Part shown: positions 11,161 to 24,689 of the stretch, piece after piece
Numbering within the stretch: position 1 is the first letter of the stretch
How the letters are laid out: each line of letters opens with the position of its first letter
Source of the DNA: Prostheceraeus crozeri
Lineage: Eukaryota; Platyhelminthes; Polycladida; Euryleptidae
Assembly: GCA_907163375.1 (NCBI GenBank)
Contig: CAJQUW010008680.1
Coordinates: 496,001 to 560,000, forward strand
Direction: 5' to 3'
Length of the DNA: 64,000 bases
The notes under the pieces: generated by a model
Databases searched by the model: none
What the model saw: the letters and a program-made list of their open reading frames with translations, nothing else
What the model was told of the DNA's origin: nothing
Translations under genes and position numbers: made by a program

Positions 11161-12887
11161 CTGTGTTAAGCAGGGCTGTGGCGATTTCGCTACAACTGTC
11201 ACCGCCTCCATATACCTTGCTGATGCACATTTTTTATTTCTGATGCTGCTTTTGTCTAATCTTGTCGAACTGTATTCTTTGCTCCTGGTGAATTTGTGCT
11301 CCTTTTTATTGCACATTATCGCCACAATTATGCGGTTGAAAACAGTGCGTACTCTGATGTAGGTCATAGGCTATAGCACTCCTTATTTTCTGCTTAAGTC
11401 AAGATTTCCTGTAAGGTCAGGATGATAGACTATAAAGATAAAGAAATATAAAGGTTAACTCATTTGTGTAGAATTCAGCATGCTAGTTGAATCAATGCTC
11501 TGATTTCAGTATTGAAGGAAAACCTAGGCTCTATTCATTAAGGTAAGTGTATAATTAAGCTTCTCAGACCTACATTTTCTTTAACTTATAAGTGACCTAC
11601 ATGTGTCTTATCAAAATAAAAGGCTTACATGAATACAGTTTTTATGCCTTATTTCCAGAAAGCCAAAGGGAAACAAGAATTTTCTTATTAACTTTATCTG
11701 TGCGTGAGTATTTTGAATTCTGAATATCGAATTGGATTGTTCAGGGAGATTTCGAAATATCAAGTGCTCAAGTACAATGATGCAGGTTTTTCAGTCTCAT
11801 ACTAGTATATGGCACAACAGATATAATCCTTGTTGAACAAACGCGTGAAACGTTTTACAGGTTATTCACGAATTGTGAATTATGGTTAACGATTTCACAG
11901 TAAGGAGCTATGAATTAGAGTTTAGTCATATTATTATTCATATAACAATTTGTGATACATGTGACGTATACTATGATGAAATGAGATTAATTAGCATTTT
12001 TGAATTATTCAAATCATTTCAAAGATACTGGAGAAATCATTTTTGTGTATTTTGTCCATTCCCCATCGTTTTGGTAGACGTCTCCATATGAAAGATTAAG
12101 TTTTACGCTTTAATTTGTTCTCTTTTGCATGGTCAACTGTATAGAGAGCATAATGCAGTCAGAAATCCTTGACATTCTGCCTATTTCCACACGTACATAT
12201 AGAAAGTTAAGCGAAACTTCAACAGGCTCGTGTTTACATGCTTTATTAATGTTTCCTAGTCCAATTCTGCATTTGCAAGGATAAGCCTACGTGTGCCTCA
12301 TTTCAGTATACTAAGTATAGCTGCTGTGTCATGAATTCACCTTTAAAATCAACCATAAGTGTTAGGAAATGATCTTCATAGAGATTAGACGGCATCTAGA
12401 ATCAGAGCACTTTCACCTCCACAGCCTTGGTGTAAATTTCACATTGCAGTGCTAAGGGTGATTGCAATTATTCAATACAGCAGCCCCCGCTTAAGTACGC
12501 ATCCCAGCCATGGCAAGCAAGCTTAAATCAAGCTTGAGTCACTGTTTATGACGAATTTACAAAGATTATTTTCCCCCGGCTCTCTTGTACACTCGTCTCA
12601 GTATCTTCTGAAATGTGTCAAAGGAGTTCTTTAGATCATCACAGCTGTCGGCTGCTTCAACTTGCACCGCTGTGCATAGCAACTGGTCTTTAGCTTTCAG
12701 GATTGTGTGGTACAGCTTGCCGAAGCCATCGAAATTGACACTGCTATAGCTAGAATGGAATGTGCACATCGTCACTGAGCATGGGTTTATCTTCAGTAGG
12801 AGAATTCGTCAACAAATCCTCAACGTCTTCCAAGATGGTTTGTGCAAACTCTTCACTATTGTCATCATCGACATGCACCAATTGTAC
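11161..12887. other. Intergenic stretch, no gene seen
   Basis: AT-rich with short uninformative open frames on both strands. No repeat pair or RNA gene was detected by eye. Confidence 0.4.
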
Positions 12888-12896
12888 CAATTCGTC

Positions 12897-13517
12897 ACGT
12901 GTGTGAAGTTAGCACCGCCATCTTGAAAATGGAGTGTGCCACTCAAATAAACCGAACAGATCGATGCATTTGATGTGTGCCAGCATATGCCACCCAATAT
13001 TTTGAAAGTATTCCACCTAGTTTAGAAGAAATCGCTAGTCGAATGTTCGACATGGCAGTGATGTGATGATAGGACCGCCATCTTGAAAATTGCATTGCCA
13101 GTCAAACCAACGGTCAGAATCGACCTAGATGGAGTGTGCCAGCATGTGACAACCACTATTTTGAATGAATTCCGTATAATTTAGGAGAAAGTGCCAGTCG
13201 AAGTTTCGGGGACTAATTTCTCCACAAGTGCGGCGTCTTAGGAGCAGAAACTTGCTGGCACAATGTTATTGATGTTCTTCTATCTGTTGTTCGTGTTTCG
13301 TATGTTTTGATTGTGTGTTATGGAAGAAAAATTGTGGCGGTCCTTACTTCACACCGCCATGTCGAACTTCCGACTAGCGATTTCTCCTAAACTAGGTGGA
13401 ATTCTTACAAAATATGTGTGGCACATGCTGGCACACGCCAAATGCATCGATCTGTTAGGTTTATTTGAGTGACACACTCCATTTTCAAGATGGCGGTGCT
13501 GCTGACTTCACACACTT
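12897..13517. mobile_element. Mutator-like (MULE) non-autonomous element with 9-bp TSD
   Basis: Long terminal inverted repeats of about 185 bp (12897-13081 and 13334-13517) share GTGTGTGAAGT and CACCGCCATCTTGAAAATGG among other blocks, with identity near 88% by eye. CAATTCGTC occurs directly outside both ends (12888-12896 and 13518-13526), a 9-bp target-site duplication. Long repeats plus a 9-bp duplication are the signature of the Mutator superfamily. There is no transposase inside, so it would depend on a helper. A third, diverged copy of the arm lies internally at about 13070-13215. Confidence 0.75.
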
Positions 13518-13763
13518 CAATTCGTCCTTGTTTATTGAAATATTCAAAGATTCGAGGTTGCGAAAAGTTTCAGTTACTAATGAGTCGACTTCCTCATTCG
13601 CATAACTTCCAATGCTCAGTTGTGATTCAGCTGTTTTAAATGAGATCTTGATAGATTTCGCAGATATTCATAGCACACGTTCATCGATATGTCTCCTTAA
13701 TATGCTCTAACGTATTTAATGGTATATCACACGTCAGTACTGATCGGAATGGCCCAGACTATC

Positions 13764-14066
13764 TTGTGACATTTAGAATGGCTGAACATACTGTAGTAAG
13801 CAATGCACAACAGGCGGTTCTGCAGTTATTCATGCTGACTCTACGTTGCGACTGATTATCATAAAAGACTACAGTGTGCCATTCCCTAGCAGCCGTGGAC
13901 TCTGCGTTTCGCCCTGAAGGCTTGTCAGTGCAACTCGGAGAGCAGCCTGTTGTGCAGTTCCTCAGCTTTTTCAGCCATTCAATGTGTCATCAGCTAGCGT
14001 TGACAATTCCGAGCCTTACCGACGAGTCGATGTAGGGCGAAAGGCAGGGTCTACGGATGCTATAGG
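13764..14066. repeat. Interlocked fold-back repeats
   Basis: Arm A (13764-13815) pairs with A' (13945-13990) through GAATGGCTGAA and GCACAACAGGC. Arm B (13884-13915) pairs with B' (14034-14066) through TTTCGCCCT and related blocks. The order is A, B, A', B', so the two stems overlap rather than nest. Its origin is unclear: nested non-autonomous elements or a rearranged fold-back transposon. Confidence 0.55.
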
Positions 14067-14535
14067 AATATAGTACTTAATTGCTCAACCCTGAGTACAT
14101 ATTGGTACTTTTCTTATTTTAATAGAAATGCATGTTATTTTAAAGTATGACATCAGATATATCCTTTTCGAAAATACAGTTCGTTTGATAGCAAATCACT
14201 ATGCCGGATTCGCAACTAAAAGCTGATTGGAGAATGATGATCAAGAATTTTTATACAATCTATTAGACTCAAATAACTAGCTCATTAATTGCTAATTAGA
14301 CCAAAATTACTAACATTTACTTAGTAAAAATTAATAGTTTCATGTGGAAATTAAAAGTTTAAATTGGATTGAGATTGAATTTAATAATGCTCCATAATCT
14401 GGAGTCATTATAAAGCATGTTTTAACATACATTCATCTCTCACATCATTTTTGCTGTGACTATAAGATAATAAAATGAATTAATTGTAATTGAATCTGTT
14501 TGAATCTGTACAGCAAAAATATCTATTTTATCGGA
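14067..14535. other. Intergenic stretch, no gene seen
   Basis: AT-rich sequence with no coding, RNA or repeat structure recognised. Confidence 0.4.
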
Positions 14536-14606
14536 ATTTTCGCATTTCGGTGCACCGGCCCGATAACCGGTGCAGGTAGAAGAACCGGTGCACCGGTGTT
14601 CCCTGC
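14536..14606. repeat. CCGGTGCA-rich hAT-like terminus
   Basis: ACCGGTGCA-type palindromic words occur several times in 70 bp. Read on the minus strand from 14606, the sequence starts CAGGGAACACCGGTGCACCG, the usual shape of hAT ends. A related block (TTCGG-GAACCGGCC, inverted) occurs at 62970-63015. The partner end was not found. Confidence 0.4.
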
Positions 14607-16119
14607 AGAGGTTTACTCATTTGTGTTGGTCGACTAAGAGGATTAATCGCATAGCCGGTTAACGGTTTTTATCCGTTATTGATACAAGAGTTTGAAAGAA
14701 AATTCTCATTGAATATTGCAAGAGAAAACCCGCTATTTTGCTTTTGTTTTGCAAAACCCTTTTTAATGAATCGACAGGTCAAAACGAGTGAGAACGCCTG
14801 TGAATGTTGATGAGATGCTGCTTGTAGGTTCATTATGTAGCATGTGTGAAAACATTTGACTTATATTTGTCTGCATTGACTCAGTCCCTTGGTGCTGTTA
14901 AACCATCTTATCTGCCTCTCTGACAATCCACTCTCTCTCCACAAACAAAAATATCACTGTTTGTCATGTTTAGAACAAATATTTAAGCCATGCCTATTAG
15001 TCAAAACGAAAAATTCAGGCCTATAATACAAGTCTTACTGAGAACCAATCGATGGCAGTGGAATTTGAAAGTGAGCCATTACATCGAGAGGGTGAGCAAA
15101 TGACTCAACCTTTGCATTCATGTAGTTCCAAAAATGACTCGAACAACTAAATGGAACAAAAGTTTGCTATGAATCGGATCCTTAATAATCCTTAGGGATG
15201 ATCACATAACATCTCCTTTTTGACTTTATAGTTGACTAAGGGGTCGCTCAATCATTACTAATTACGCAATCGCTTTTTTCGAGAAATTGAACTCTTGAAG
15301 ATATTGTAGTAGAAAATGAGCAACGAACAAATAATTATTTTTCCTCCGAACGGTTACTTATATAAAATACGATATACGTATATCGCTACCTCAAACCCCT
15401 GAGGACCCACTCGTAATCGTCTATAATTATTTCGACAACCTCACCTTTCCCCTAGGTGATTACGTAGTTCTTGAACGACCACCTATTGCACAGTTGCTGT
15501 TGCGTTCAACAACAATCTGACTTTGTTGTCAGCAAAATTTACACGCTTATTTCTTATCATCCAATATTCCACAATTCATTTCTCAAATTAAAAAAAGAAA
15601 GCTTTTTATTTGAGATTGAATGGATAAGTACAAGGAACAATTAATCAATGCATGTAAAATATTGCAAATAGGACTCATTAAATTTAGATAAACGACAAAG
15701 CATGGGGATAATAACAAACTAAAAATATGACGAAATATTGGAAATTCAAAAATAGCTTGAATGGGGGTTCATACAATATAAACAATGAAAAAGTAAAAAT
15801 TGCAAGATACAGTGTGTAGAAGCGAGCTTGAATCGAAGATAGCATGCACATGTACAAAATTATGCATTATACAGTAGTCTATAAGTGCTGAGAGAAGCGA
15901 CAACTGAAAAGCATTTTAGCAAAACTACATCGGTTGACCAGTTTTTTCTTTCGGCTTACCGGTTAATATGAAAATTTAGCCGATTTACTCCGTCAATTCA
16001 AATTGGATTCAAATAAAGTGAAATTGGATTTCAGAGATAGTTACTGATAGTGAAACCGAGGATGTTTCACAATTTCTGATATTTCTTCGACAATACGATC
16101 CTTACCAAACAAAAGTCTC
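14607..16119. other. Intergenic stretch, no gene seen
   Basis: AT-rich. GGTTAACGG near 14655 and ACCGGTTAAT near 15960 recall the CCGGT-rich repeat just to the left but do not form a clear pair. No coding sequence is supported. Confidence 0.4.
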
Positions 16120-17690
16120 TCGCAGATCCTTTACCAACCGCAAGTTTGAAGGAATGTCTTGTGCTTGTCACCTTTTCCGGTCAATTTGGTTAACAAGTCT
16201 CCATCTCAAGGATCCTTTCCATCCAGTCTTGCAGTATCACGTGTAACTCCGGTCGATCATCAAGAAAGGAAAAGTAAACATTCATGACGAGTCATCATAT
16301 CAGCGGCCCATCAGCAGTCTTCCCGCATTATCAAAGATAATGGAACGACTCCTTACGACATTTAATTTCACACGTCCAAGCCAACGACCTCTTTCTGAAA
16401 CATCAATCAACCTATCGCAAGCATCACTCCACAGAGACGGTCATTATCAATGTCGTGAGTGATCTCCTAGAATCCATAGACAGGAGAGTTGAGTCTGTTG
16501 GCGGCACTCGACGTTTCGGCTGCATTCGACAGTGTAAATCATGACATTCTCATGCGACGACTGTCATCATCGCATGGTTTGAGCGGACCAGTCATTAAGT
16601 GGTTGCAGTCATTCCTAAATAATCGGTGCCAATGTTTCACTACAAGAACTCCTTTTCAGACATTAAGAAAGTGACCAATGGTGTTCCTCAAGGTACAGTT
16701 TTGTGGCCTATCCTCTTTGCCCTATATACTGCTGAAATTTCATCGTTCGTCCAGAGTTTTGGTCTGATCATTCATCTATTCACCGGCCATATTTTAATCT
16801 ACGGCTCATGCCACTCTGATAAAGAATCATCACTTTCTGCAACAGTATCCGAGTGCGTAAGGTCCATCCAATAAGCTTACCTTGAATATGAAGAAAACGA
16901 ACATCATCTGGTGTGCCACAAGCCAGCAGCTATCCACTCGACATGAGGATGCAGTTGTTATTGCAGACCATCATATTCGCCGTGTGTGATCATTCCGATA
17001 TCTGGGATTTACAATCCATTGCATCCCATCTTTATCACCTCATGTGTCCAAAACCGCATCCTCCAATTTCTATAAACTGCGGCAACTTCACATTATCAGT
17101 CGCTCAGTAAATCACTTGCATTTCACCCACCTGATAGTGACATTGGTATTCCCATTACTTGAGCACTGCATTTTAGCCCTCGCTCGCCTACCTGATGTTG
17201 CTATCAATCGCAATGCCTCTGTACGTCTAGCAAACAATATTCCCCGTTTTGGACACATGATTTCTGCGACGCAAGACTTGAATTGGCGTTCCATGCGGCA
17301 ACGGATTGATCTGCACTTGGTCGCTCTCGTCTACAAATGTGTTAGTGGACTGACTCCTTCTTACCTACGTGAGAAACTATCGTCTGTGAGATCCAAACCG
17401 ATCTCATCTGCGGTTTGCCTCATCTCATCATCTCATCGTACCAAGATGTAGACCTACATCAACTCAAAATAAACTGTCTTCCTCATGTGCAACGCGATTA
17501 TGGAATGAGCTGCCCTAAGAATGTACTACGCTGAGCCCTCAATATCGATTCAAATCATCTGTGAAGAGCCTTGAGTAACTGACCGTAGTTTTTATGTATT
17601 TCTTTCGTTAAAGTTGTAAACTGACCCTGAAGCTGTTTTAGCATGTGTCATTTTTAATAAAAATTCGCTATCATTCATTATCATAATCAG
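16120..17690 (+). pseudogene. CR1/L2-type LINE reverse transcriptase relic
   Basis: A heavily mutated ORF2 can be followed in all three frames. Blocks in order are DPLPT (near 16124), STYRKHHSTETVIINVVSDL (near 16405), LAALDVSAAFDSVNHDIL (catalytic motif A, near 16500), NGVPQGTVLWPILF (motif B, near 16680) and a degenerate position where FADD would stand (near 16780). These are followed by RYLGF-like and VSKTASSNFYKLRQL blocks and the C-terminal region to 17451. Loss of the catalytic Asp pair, stops and frame changes show it is inactive. The 3' end is probably the ATTCATTATCATAATC tail near 17690. Endonuclease and ORF1 are missing. Confidence 0.85.
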
Positions 17691-18860
17691 GAATGTGTCA
17701 TCAGAATTTCTTTGAACGATACGGAGATCATCAATATACTAGTAATTGCTACTTAAATCTTAATTCTAATTCTTATCTTAATTAATCCTAAATCTGCGAC
17801 AATATCATGACTGCAATGCAGGGAAAAGTAATATACTTAACATTATACGATAATACAGGTATATACATGTATTTTGCTATATCACACCATAACATGTTAA
17901 AGCAACAATATCTATATTTTATTGACAATAACATTCAATTAGGCTCACTCATAATTTTGATGTGATTGCATGCGATTCCAATCGCATGTCGCAAATCTTG
18001 AGAGAATGTTATCTGTCTGCTTTCAACCTATCCTCTCAGTTATATCAGGCACACACCATTGCCTCTCATCTACACCGGAAAATTAGGTATACAATATAAT
18101 TTACTGATCTATGCAAAATTGTATGTACTTCCCGACAGACTGTATACACTGTAAACTGTAAACCGTAAATATCCGTTAACATTAACAGCAAAAATTAGTT
18201 TCACGGTTTTTTACAGTCTGAACTGTAAATATTCGTAAAAACAGACGCTGTTTTATCTGATATGAACGATTTTTAACTGTTACGTCATCATGTTGCGACG
18301 TCATCATTTCAACAGATATTTGCGGATATTTTCTGTGAAGCTTTTCTCTGAAGTTTAACGGTTATTTTAGCTGTTTAGGTTGTTTATTTGATTCTTTAAG
18401 GCTGAATTCATGGCTACGATCCTGGCAACTGAAGCTGTTATTTGATGAAATATCGAAGGGAACGGAGAAGATAGTCAGGAAAATTCAAGATTATTTGATT
18501 TAAAGTGTCGCTTTTTAAATATTGAAGTACAAACTGTTCTAAAAGTCACACGTCCTACATTTTGCAGTTTTTAGATGAAACACCGTTCATTGAACAATGA
18601 GTTTGACAAGCCTCTATGAAGGGATGAGTTGGCAATAGTGCCACCTTTTGTCTCTACAGAAGCGTTTTTGCGTTGACTGAATAGTGAATACGTAATCAAG
18701 TTGAGTTGCTCCATACTAATAATCATGTCTTTCAATACCATTATTGTCTTCCGCCTTTCATGAATCTAACCCACCTTATGAAATTCATTTTCTAGAAAAC
18801 TCAAGTCATTGTCTCAAAAGGAAGAGAAGCTGATAACTGAGTCTCGTTAACTGTCTGGAA
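17691..18860. other. Intergenic, includes second copy of a dispersed repeat
   Basis: About 18140-18380 contains repeated GTAAACTGTAAA and TATTTTCTGTGAAGC blocks related to 10495-10670. The rest (17691-18140, 18380-18860) shows no gene. Confidence 0.4.
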
Positions 18861-20277
18861 TAGGGATGGGACCAGCATTGCTGGCGCCAGCATTGTACTG
18901 GCAACTGGAACAGCAGAAGACTGCTGGCTATAGCCAGTGCTAATCTTTTTCCTTAGTTTCATGTTATTTTTCAGTAAATCTGCCAATGTAAGTAATTTGC
19001 AAATTGTGTGAGGTATGTTCCGTAATCATCAAAATTGGGTAGAACATAGTGAATCCATTGGATCCCGCATGTGTCTTCATGTAGCCTATACATGTATGTA
19101 ATCCATGCAAAGATTCTCCTTCGTTATGATCCACTTTTCACTTGTGTTTTCACAGTAGCAAACTGTAGATAAACTGTCAATTGTACGTTTTGAATTAATT
19201 AGTGTGAGAAGAGATTATGCTAAATACAGCACCGGTAACTGATGTCGTGACTGGCCTCTCGTGAAAAAAAATACATGTAATTTTGAAATGATTATGTTAG
19301 TATTCAGTAAAATATGGAATTGTTTCAAATAGCAACCAATTTTAGCTTATGCTTTTCATCAAAAGAGTTGGTTTTCGAAAAAATCGAAATCTTGCATGAA
19401 AATTATCTTTCGATCGTTGATTTCAATGAGTGGGCAAAAGCCGTATTGAATAGCAAACACATTGCGTTTGGAAAAGAAAAGAAAAACTTTTTGAGCTACA
19501 TTCCGGCTCATGGAGTAGCAAATTTGACGGAGTGACGTTTTAGTGCATCGTGCACTTAGTGATGTCATAAAAAATAATGTGTTGAAAGAGAATTTTCAAT
19601 GGACCGCCTGCTCCACAGCAGGTTGCGTGCGAATCTTTCTGCTGGAAATTTGACCAGTTGTTCATTTGCTACAACTTCGAGTGAGTTATGAATTAGTACT
19701 TGGAAGAAGTATTGAAAGTGAGATCTGAGAGGAAATCGTTGTGCTTGATTGCTAGTTGGAGGATGTTTAAATGTAGATGTCACTTATAACGAAATGTCAT
19801 GTAAATATCCAGAATTATACGACCTGCATGTTAGGCGTATATACAAAAACGAATTTGTGTTGTGTTTTCATTTTCTCGCTGATCGAGCGATTAGAAGTTC
19901 CAGTTTTAAACTCGTAGCTAGATAAGAACTCTATAACTTGTCTCCATGTCAAAATAGTGCATGCATGCTCACGTTTTAATTTTTAGTAAAATATAATTTC
20001 AACAGAAAAAAATCTGAAAATGGCATCTTTAAACTAACAACACATGCAGATATCATGACATTGATTTTCCAGCTCTTTTAGGATGTTGAAAACATCATTG
20101 AATGATTGTAGTGCTTCTTGTTTAAGCGTGCTGTGTGAGCCAAATTCGACATAATAGAGTACATGAATATTTACGCATAAAAATGTACAAAACATTTGAA
20201 ATGAAAAGTTTGCATCATGCGCTTAAATGCTAGCAGCCAGCAAAAACCTGCTGGCTCCAGCAAATCGACCATCCCTG
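18861..20277. mobile_element. hAT-like non-autonomous element
   Basis: The left end TAGGGATGG and the right end, whose reverse complement is CAGGGATGG, form the short terminal repeats typical of hAT elements. Just inside both ends are runs of CTGGC/GCCAG palindromes (for example CCAGCATTGCTGGCGCCAGC at the left and GCCAGC-CCTGCTGGCTCCAGC at the right). Flanks TCTGGAAT and GATGGAAT may be a decayed 8-bp duplication. No transposase is visible inside. Confidence 0.55.
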
Positions 20278-21449
20278 GATGGAATTTTAAGGTGTGAAAA
20301 CTATTAAAGAAATTGGTAGCTACCTTAAAAACCAGAATCGTTAAATTAAACTGTTCGGATAGGGTACCATTTGTCTTCAATCGCTAATCGCAGTTCATAC
20401 TGGCAATTGCTTTTCCGATGAGGAGATTTCATTGACTTTGTCATCAAGTAAACATCACTGAGCAGCAGTTATGGAATCATTTGTGACCAGGGCTCCAACT
20501 GAGAGATTATTTTATTGCTAAATTGCACAGAAAGTCATATTTTCTGTTTGATCTGCGTCTTAGTAAATATCATATGCTGCCGGTACGTCTTTATTTTAAC
20601 ACGGATCTGATCGCATGAAAATTCTTAACTTTAGCTTATTTCTGTTTTTAATTGACATTTAGATTTTTGATATAAACAACTCTCTATAGTGCCAATGAAA
20701 TCGTCGAATTCCAGTCATCTCGTATGTTTTAAAATGTGAAGTCAAGAGCATAGAGAATAAGGTTGTTCAACGCCAGGACTACAGGAAAAATAGTTTGCAT
20801 GTCATGTCAATTGACCGGTTAGTAAAGATGTCTCTTGTTAATGCTATCACATTCATTGCATTAATCTGCGGTATCGGTATCTACGCATAGTAAATACATT
20901 TTCAATAATAATTTCAAGACTTGGTTGCTGTAATTTAATGTGGTAATGTCGTCGGTGTTAAGGATTTACAATAAAGTGGAATTGATTGTGGTTATCTATC
21001 TGTATGAGGACTTGTCTGCATTCTGTTTATGACTTATCCTAAATTACGGGCATTCATGGGTAAATTCATCTCAACCAAAAACATTTGTCGTCAATGTGTC
21101 ATTCATCACTAAAATCTGATTTCCTGAACGAATTCTAAGGATTGTTTAAAAATCTAAATCCCTAGAATCCTTAGAATCTCAGCTGTTATGTCATGAAAAC
21201 TAAAAATCACACGACCGATGTCTTCTCAGATATCTACGAGGATAGTTTTGCATCGTAGTTTTTTTTATCTCGTAGTTTTGCCGAAAAGCACCAAAAACCA
21301 TCTTCAAAGCTAAGGTGCTCTCACTTCAATGGTAATTTTCAAAAAGTTTTTCAAAAAGAATCTTCTTTCCCTTCCAATCAATTGTCAATAAATTGTTATT
21401 GTTGAGACAAGTAACCTGGTAATTGAAAGATAAATCAAATCTAAACAAG
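20278..21449. other. Intergenic stretch, no gene seen
   Basis: AT-rich. TCCTAAGGATT-like words near 21140-21175 form a short local inverted repeat. Nothing else is supported. Confidence 0.4.
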
Positions 21450-22440
21450 TTAAGTCAAGTCAAATTAGCGTTTATTGATTTAAATAAGAATCATAAAGTA
21501 ATATAAGCATACAATTTCAAGTTTACACAAAGCTGAGACTACAACAATAGTTTCAAACAATTCATCTGATTATGTTATTTAATAATAAAGACGTACATGG
21601 TGCAAATGAATTACGAGATTTTTCATATCTGCAATATGGGATTGACAAAGTACCGGAACGGCTGTGTCGTAAAGGCAAAATGTCATGCAAAATGTATGAG
21701 TTGTCTTCTTCTGCAAATTTAAACAGTTTTTGCTGTTCTCATGTCTTCTGAATGCTATTTCTTCTGTACGACATTGAAATTTTCTTTCTTCACTTCTATA
21801 TATAATTCTGTAATCATGTTTGTCTATTTTCACAAGAATGGTGGATAACTTTTTATTCAATCCGACGAAAACTGGGCAAGCATATTCTAAGACTGATCGA
21901 ATGTAACAGTTATATAGTTGGTGTAATTCTTCGCTTGATAGGTGAGGCCATAATTCGCGTAGAGCATAAAATCCTTGGTTGGCTAACTTTGAAAGTTTCT
22001 CTATTTGTAGATTCCATGTTAGATCACTTTGAATCGTCAACCCTAGCAATGTTAGTGAATTCACAATCTCAACATTTATCTCATCTGCCGACATGTCTGT
22101 TTGCTTTTTCAGGTTGAGTACTCCTTTCGATTTAGATAGATTGATTGTTGGGGCATTTATCGCACACCAATCAGTCACCCATGAAATTTCAGTGTTGATG
22201 GCTTGTGATATATTTCTTTAGAGTCATTAGTGTATCCTGGAATGATAAGACTCAAATCGTTTGCGTATTTAGTTTGAACGGTCGATGGCAGAAGAGGCAA
22301 GAAGTCCCAGAAAAAGGCGGGCGAAGATGTAAGGTGCCAAAACTATTCCTTATGGAACCCCAGAAATTACAGGAAAGTACCTTGAATAATTGTCTCTCAA
22401 TTTCACACAGGCCTGACGGTTGTATAAAAAATCTTTAACA
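21450..22440 (-). pseudogene. LINE reverse transcriptase relic
   Basis: Read on the minus strand from about 22360: GVP-stop-GIVLAPYIFARLF (motif B), KYANDLSLIIPGY (the YADD catalytic box with the first Asp changed to Asn, near 22245), and after a frame change INAPTINLSKSK, LLGLTIQSDLTWNLQIEKL, SVLEYACPVF and a C-terminal tail to 21579. The altered catalytic box, a stop and frame changes mark it as dead. Downstream in its own direction are AATAAA (near 21470) and a TTGACTTGACTT tail, consistent with a LINE 3' end. Confidence 0.75.
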
Positions 22441-24601
22441 ATCAATGATAAACTGGTGGAGAACAGATCTAAACATATCTAACCACATGACAAGACATGT
22501 CTCGTGGTGGTTAGATCTGCTGAGATTTGATAAATTGCTACTGATTCTTCAATAGAGAGTTCACTTGCAATTGAATTTTTAATCAAACGGTTCAATCTAA
22601 TTGCAATCAAGTTCCAATTATTAGACTACCATGAATTCAAATTCAGTTTCAGTGAATTTATTGATCTGAATACCACTTCCAATTCATGGAAGGTGGCAAT
22701 TAAATTACAATCGATAATAAGCGAACACAAGGAGATTCCACCGGCAGCGGGATCTTGCCTATTCAGAGGTAAATGCGGAATATCAGCAATGCGACGATAT
22801 TTTGCTTTTTAACTGTTTTATAGAGCTGAAAGAAATTAACGAAATTATGTTTAGCAACGCACATCTCTAATTCCCCAAAATTTTAATCATCTCCCAGTTC
22901 CCAAGATTGACATTTTCGGCATACAGAGATGGCTTGATTAATTGAAGCAGACAGTCTTTTCGATGAAACAATAAGAACAGAGCAAATCGGAAAGATGAGT
23001 CGACGGACGACGAACGATCAATTGGAGGAGAGGAGCGTGTGAGTTGAAAGTCAGTGACTTATTATGATCATGCGTGTATTCATGAATCCCAAAATAGTCA
23101 TTTTGCGTGAAGCAATGCTCAGTAGATAAATGCATGTTGCACATGTGTATGTATGTGTCAGCAGGCCTAATTTTCCCTTTCATCGCAGTTACATGATTCA
23201 GAAGCATTTGTTGTTGTGATTGAGGTAATTCAAAATATAAAGCTGTACACATGCACACTAAGATTACTATGAACTTACGTAAAAATGAAAACATATGCGA
23301 TTCGACTTACTTTTTTTCGGTACTAATAAGAATTTTCAAGATAATTTGCCTATGACTCAATAATTGCCTGTGTAGTGGAATAGAGCCTAAATGAAATCTA
23401 TCCTACCTAGACTTATCAAGTGCAAGATTTGCTGTCAAGAATAGTCTATGGACCTAGACGCAAAATGTAACCTACAGTCTTAATATGTGTAAATTGTCCT
23501 ATTAACTTATTCACTCCCTGATTTAAGAAAGAAGATCTGTATTAAACATGAGGAGCAACAATTATGATTCGATTAAGATCTATAGACAATTAATATGCTA
23601 CATCAGGCCTCATTTAGCCTATAGACTATCAAACAAAGGGTATTGTGATACAAGGTTTAGACAAAATGATACAAGGTATTCATAAAGCATTTGGAAAAAG
23701 CTTAGAAAACATTCTCTGATGGCAAATTTAAAGACCGATGTAGAACGGAATTTAAATATAACAGCAGCAGAATTAGCGCTTAAGAGCGCAGAATCTCCTT
23801 GTGTTTGATAAAAAGCAATATCCACACAGATACATTAACAAATACTAATCAACTATTTGTATTTGATGACTTCAGTTTTCATTTTATTGCATGCCATTGC
23901 ATGCAGATCAGAATGATGAATTCTTAGTATAGGATTGCTCATTTGCTGTGCATGAAATTCCTCAATTCTTAATTCTAGTTTAATTCAAGCACATGTACAT
24001 GCATAGACTGTGCGACGTGCCTATAATTACACTGCTTCCATCCTGCCATGCAAAATTAGTGGGTTAGTTCCGGGACCACAAAAATACAACCTCGACAGTG
24101 TACCGATGTTGCATAATCCTTCGTGCATCGTTAATAATACGAGAGTAAATGAACTAAACCGTAAACCGTATTGTCGAGTTATAAACTTTTAACACAAGCC
24201 GTATTTTGCACCTATTAGCATCATCACCAGGGCTTGCAACTTATAAATGCAGTAACTTTTAATGCATTGTCCCTTAACTCTCAATTGGCTTTTGTTTTAA
24301 TTTTAAAATAAACTGTAATAAAGCCAATTTAAGTCTGCAAATGTACTCAATAGTCAAAGATGGAAGCATGACGCTGAAAGATAATGGAATAGAAGGTTAT
24401 TATCATTCCATTTAATTGCCAATAAACTTTCATTGATTTTTTAATCTGAAGTTAATTTGTGGTTGGACAGTCGAATTTAATTACGAGTAATTTTTAGTCC
24501 ATAATCATTTGCCAATGCCTCGCTTAAAATCAGCTTCAATAAATTTTTTCAGATTGAATATAAATTTAATGTCATTGAATTGATTGCCGAACCACCGATT
24601 G
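22441..24601. other. Intergenic stretch, no gene seen
   Basis: AT-rich. A small hairpin around TCTAACCAC/GTGGTTAGA occurs near 22477-22525. Short open frames on both strands have no recognisable domain. Confidence 0.4.
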
Positions 24602-24689
24602 ATTGACTGATTAAGTGTTCATTAACTCAATTTCAATCAATTGACTGCCTAACCACCTATTGATTGACTGATTGACTGTTCAACTGATT
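24602..24689. repeat. Tandem-like repeat interrupted by the hAT insertion (left part)
   Basis: The sequence is built from GATTGACTG, TTCATTAACTCAATTTCAAT and GACTGCCTAACCACCTATTG. The same modules resume at 31684 beyond the inserted element, so the insertion split one pre-existing repeat. The last 8 bases (24682-24689, AACTGATT) are the left target-site duplication. Confidence 0.65.

Noticed and set aside
10979..11362. 127-codon hydrophobic frame as a membrane protein
   Set aside because: It overlaps a repeat with inverted TCCCTCGG arms, and an open frame of similar length lies on the other strand.
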